Origin: Streptomyces caniscabiei
Lineage (GTDB): Bacteria; Actinomycetota; Actinomycetes; Streptomycetales; Streptomycetaceae
Assembly: GCF_014930365.1 (NCBI RefSeq)
Contig: NZ_JABXWI010000012.1
Coordinates: 233,044-297,043 of the forward strand
Direction: 5' to 3'
DNA length: 64,000 nt
Shown here: positions 62,017 through 64,000 of the stretch, piece by piece
Numbering within the stretch: position 1 is the first letter of the stretch
How the letters are laid out: each line of letters opens with the position of its first letter
Position numbers and translations under genes: made by a program
The notes under the pieces: model-generated
What the model was told of the DNA's origin: nothing
Database searches by the model: none
Seen by the model: only the letters and a program-made list of their open reading frames with translations

Positions 62017-62120
62017 CCATCCCGGCGGCCCACCGGGGCACCCCACCCCGGTGACACCCCCTCCCGCGCCGATCACAGGGCCGTGCTCCCGCGAACGGGG
62101 CGCCACGTACAGTTCGGGTC

Positions 62121-62852
62121 ATGACCGATCCGAACGCCGCGTCGCGCCCCGTTCAAGCCGTGGTCCTCGCCGGTGGCCAGGGCTCACGGCTGCGGCCGTA
62201 CACCGACGACCGGCCCAAGCCCATGGTCGAGATCCCCGGTACGGGCACGCCGATCATCGGCCATCAGCTCACCTGGCTCGCCGAGGAGGGCGTGACCGAC
62301 GTGGTCGTCTCCTGCGGCCATCTCGCCGACGTCCTGCAGAAGTGGCTGGACTCCGCCGACCTCCCGGTCCGCGTCACCACGGTCGTCGAGACGGAGCCCC
62401 TGGGCCGAGGCGGAGGCCTCAAGTACGCCGCCGCCCACCTCCCGCACCCCGACCAGCCCTGGTACGCCACCAACGGCGACATCTGGACCCGTTTCTCGCT
62501 CCGCGACATGGCGGACTTCCACACCGAGCGCGACGCCCTCGCCACCCTCGCCCTGGCCCGTCCGCGCATCCCCTGGGGCGCCGTGAAGACGGACGGCTTC
62601 GGCCGCGTCACCGACTTCATCGAGGCCCCGCCCACCACGTACGAGATCAACGCCGGCGTCTACGTGTTCTCCCCGGAGTTCACCGACCTCCTCCCGGCCC
62701 GCGGCGACCACGAGCGCACCACCTTCCCCCGCCTCGCCCGGGAACGCCGCCTGGCAGGCTTCCCCCTCCCCCAGGGCGCCTACTGGCGCGCCATCGACAC
62801 GGCGAAGGACCTGACAGAGGCAGCGAAGGAACTGGCGGCCCAGAACCGCTAG
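62121..62852 (+). CDS. sugar-1-phosphate nucleotidyltransferase
   Basis: A 243-residue NTP_transferase enzyme: VVLAGGQGSRLRPYTDDRPKPMVEI is the nucleotide-binding signature and ETEPLGRGGGLKYAA the second, with NGDIWTRFSLRDMADFH for metal binding. It makes an NDP-sugar (GDP-mannose, or dTDP- or UDP-glucose type). No C-terminal hexapeptide domain is attached, as in small GDP-mannose pyrophosphorylase-like proteins. TACAGT lies 7 bases before the ATG (leaderless type). Confidence 0.9.
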   Translation: MTDPNAASRPVQAVVLAGGQGSRLRPYTDDRPKPMVEIPGTGTPIIGHQLTWLAEEGVTDVVVSCGHLADVLQKWLDSADLPVRVTTVVETEPLGRGGGLKYAAAHLPHPDQPWYATNGDIWTRFSLRDMADFHTERDALATLALARPRIPWGAVKTDGFGRVTDFIEAPPTTYEINAGVYVFSPEFTDLLPARGDHERTTFPRLARERRLAGFPLPQGAYWRAIDTAKDLTEAAKELAAQNR

Positions 62853-62865
62853 GGCGCCTTTCGAA

Positions 62866-62957
62866 GCCACGGCTCTCATAGGGGCGCGGGGAACTGCGCG
62901 AGAAGCCCCACGCACCCGCAGCCGCCGACGAAACCCGCTCCCCCGAGTTCTCAGGCG
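62866..62957. repeat. dispersed inverted-repeat element, copy I
   Basis: GGGGCGCGGGGAACTGCGCG and the outer part CAGCCGCCGACGAAACCCGC, ending CCCCGAGTTCTCAGGCGCC, match the right half of copy F. It lies between the convergent nucleotidyltransferase and DoxX genes. Confidence 0.75.
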
Positions 62958-62973
62958 CCTCTCTCACACACCG

Positions 62974-63007
62974 ATGGGCCCCGCGCGAAGAATCACGCGG
63001 GGCCCAT
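62974..63007 (-). terminator. terminator of the DoxX-family gene
   Basis: ATGGGCCCCGCG (62974-62985) and its complement (62996-63007) form a 12-bp stem with a 10-base loop, 18 bases after the gene's stop. Confidence 0.75.
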
Positions 63008-63024
63008 CACCACATCCGTACGAC

Positions 63025-64000
63025 CTACCCGAGCAGCCCTCCGACCAGACCGGGCTGCCCACCGGAGGAGCTCCCCCCGGTGGACCCCCCGGAGGATGTC
63101 GCCCCACCGGTCGCCCCGCTGGAGGCGCCCCCGCTGGAACTCGGCCCCGCCGTCGTGCTCGGCGCCTGCTCCACCGGCGCCGACTGCTGCGGCGGCGCCT
63201 GCCCGGTCGTCCCCTGCGTCTGGCTCGGCTGTCCCCCGGTGACCGCCCCGGTGGACCGCGTGGCCCCCGGCGTGGTGGCCGCCTCCGAAGGCGAAGCGGA
63301 CGTCGCGCCCGCGGTGGGCGTGTCGGACGCGGACGGGCTGTTCTCGCGCCGCGCACTCGGCTCACCCGGCAGCGGCGACCCCGGCAGCTCGTTGCGCGGC
63401 GCCTCCCCGGGACCGGGAACGACGATCCGGTCGGCGTCCCGCACGGCCCCGCCGAGCACGGATCCGACGAGCAGCGTCAGCCCGACGACGATCGCGGTCA
63501 CGAGCGCGCCCCGGCGCAGTACGTACCGCCGCAGCTCCCAGATGTCGGCGCGCGGCCCGAGCGTGCGCCAGGCGCCGCCCGCGAGCCGCCCGTCGATCGA
63601 GTACACCGGCGCGCCCGCGATGATCAGCGGGGACCATGCGGCGAGGTAGATGATGTCGGGCGTCTCGTAGACGGGGACGGTCTTCCAGCTGACGGTGACG
63701 AGCAGCGCGGCCGACAGCAGCGCCCCGACACCGGCGGCGACCCGCTGCCACAGACCGAAGACGGTCAGCACACCGACGATGACCTGGGCGAAGGCGATGA
63801 CGAGCCCCGCGCCCACCGGGTGTTCGAGGGCGAACTGCCGCAGCGGTTCGGCGACTTCCCACGGGTGCAGCGTGTTCAGCCACTTGACCATGGAGCCGCG
63901 CTTGCCGCCGTCGAAGTAGTGCGGGTCGCAGAGCTTGCCCATGCCGGCGTAGATGGAGATGAAGCCGAGGAAGACCCGCAGCGGCAGCAGCACCACCCCG
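63025..64000 (-). CDS. DoxX-family membrane protein with Ser/Thr/Pro/Gly-rich tail, 5' end cut by window
   Basis: The visible 323 residues hold four membrane helices of the DoxX fold (VLLPLRVFLGFISIYAGMGKL; PVGAGLVIAFAQVIVGVLTVFGLWQ; VGALLSAALLVTVSWKTVP; IIYLAAWSPLIIAG), a further helix GALVTAIVVGLTLLVGSVLG, and a C-terminal region of about 110 residues rich in Ser, Thr, Gly, Pro and Gln. The frame is open to the end of the window, and DoxX proteins need residues before the GTG at 63996, so the start is outside. The tail is likely outside the cell. Confidence 0.85.
   Translation of the reverse strand, partial: GVVLLPLRVFLGFISIYAGMGKLCDPHYFDGGKRGSMVKWLNTLHPWEVAEPLRQFALEHPVGAGLVIAFAQVIVGVLTVFGLWQRVAAGVGALLSAALLVTVSWKTVPVYETPDIIYLAAWSPLIIAGAPVYSIDGRLAGGAWRTLGPRADIWELRRYVLRRGALVTAIVVGLTLLVGSVLGGAVRDADRIVVPGPGEAPRNELPGSPLPGEPSARRENSPSASDTPTAGATSASPSEAATTPGATRSTGAVTGGQPSQTQGTTGQAPPQQSAPVEQAPSTTAGPSSSGGASSGATGGATSSGGSTGGSSSGGQPGLVGGLLG

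Overview
The window is chromosomal DNA of a streptomycete. The evidence is very high GC with strong third-position bias, GTG and TTG starts, many start/stop overlaps of the GTGA or ATGA type, two XRE/DUF397 gene pairs, DasR (dre) sites, a CIRCE-controlled groEL, and a MsiK-type sugar ATPase. From memory, the order groEL2 - cold-shock gene - small sulfur carrier - thrC - trehalose genes - nagK/nagA - sugar kinase - cdgB - terD - msiK resembles the SCO4240-SCO4308 part of the Streptomyces coelicolor core chromosome, read in reverse. This comparison is recalled, not computed. No biosynthetic cluster, prophage, IS element or CRISPR array was seen.

Layout. 1-6.4 kb: a truncated XPB-type helicase, a small conserved gene, a HelD-family motor ATPase, a CPCC zinc-ribbon-like gene coupled to an unknown gene, and a secreted trypsin-like protease. 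6.7-16.1 kb: secreted NPP1-like protein, CutC, an XRE/DUF397 pair beside a crystallin-like secreted protein, an SGNH esterase, maleylpyruvate-isomerase-fold and HD-domain proteins, an MFS pump, an isomerase-fold/GNAT fusion and a membrane-anchored protein with a Gly/Thr linker. 16.1-18.9 kb: DUF4031 pair, then an RpiR regulator and murQ (cell-wall amino-sugar recycling). 18.9-24.4 kb: a more accessory stretch with VapBC, small overlapping unknown genes, a second XRE/DUF397 pair, DinB, a helix-turn-helix gene with a structured leader, and a Uma2-family protein. 24.5-33 kb: carboxylesterase, Cu/Zn-SOD-like protein, Old Yellow Enzyme, groEL, cold-shock gene, CysO-like carrier and thrC.

33-42 kb is a carbohydrate block: gpgS, otsA, otsB, an orphan sugar-binding lipoprotein, and nagK-nagA behind three dre-like DasR sites, followed by a PfkB-family kinase. 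42-52.7 kb: small secreted inhibitor-like protein, CBM-like membrane protein, the diguanylate cyclase CdgB with a Crp-type site, flavin reductase, ArfB, TerD, a GNAT-NUDIX fusion, an M1 peptidase and a pentapeptide protein. 52.8-59.7 kb: oxidoreductases, a DHA2 pump, an APH(6)/hydroxyurea-type kinase and an AMIN-like secreted protein. 59.8-64 kb: tRNA-Thr(TGT), msiK, a nucleotidyltransferase and a truncated DoxX-family protein.

Two themes connect the genes. First, amino-sugar and sugar metabolism: murQ, nagK, nagA, the binding protein and MsiK would feed fructose-6-phosphate and glucosamine, while gpgS, otsA and otsB make compatible solutes. Second, a family of short inverted-repeat elements (about nine loci, twelve core copies) sits at gene ends throughout. 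One copy lies inside the nagA reading frame and another holds the otsA stop codon. Many genes lack a Shine-Dalgarno sequence and instead have a -10-like hexamer 6-7 bases before the start codon, suggesting leaderless mRNAs; this was used to choose several starts.
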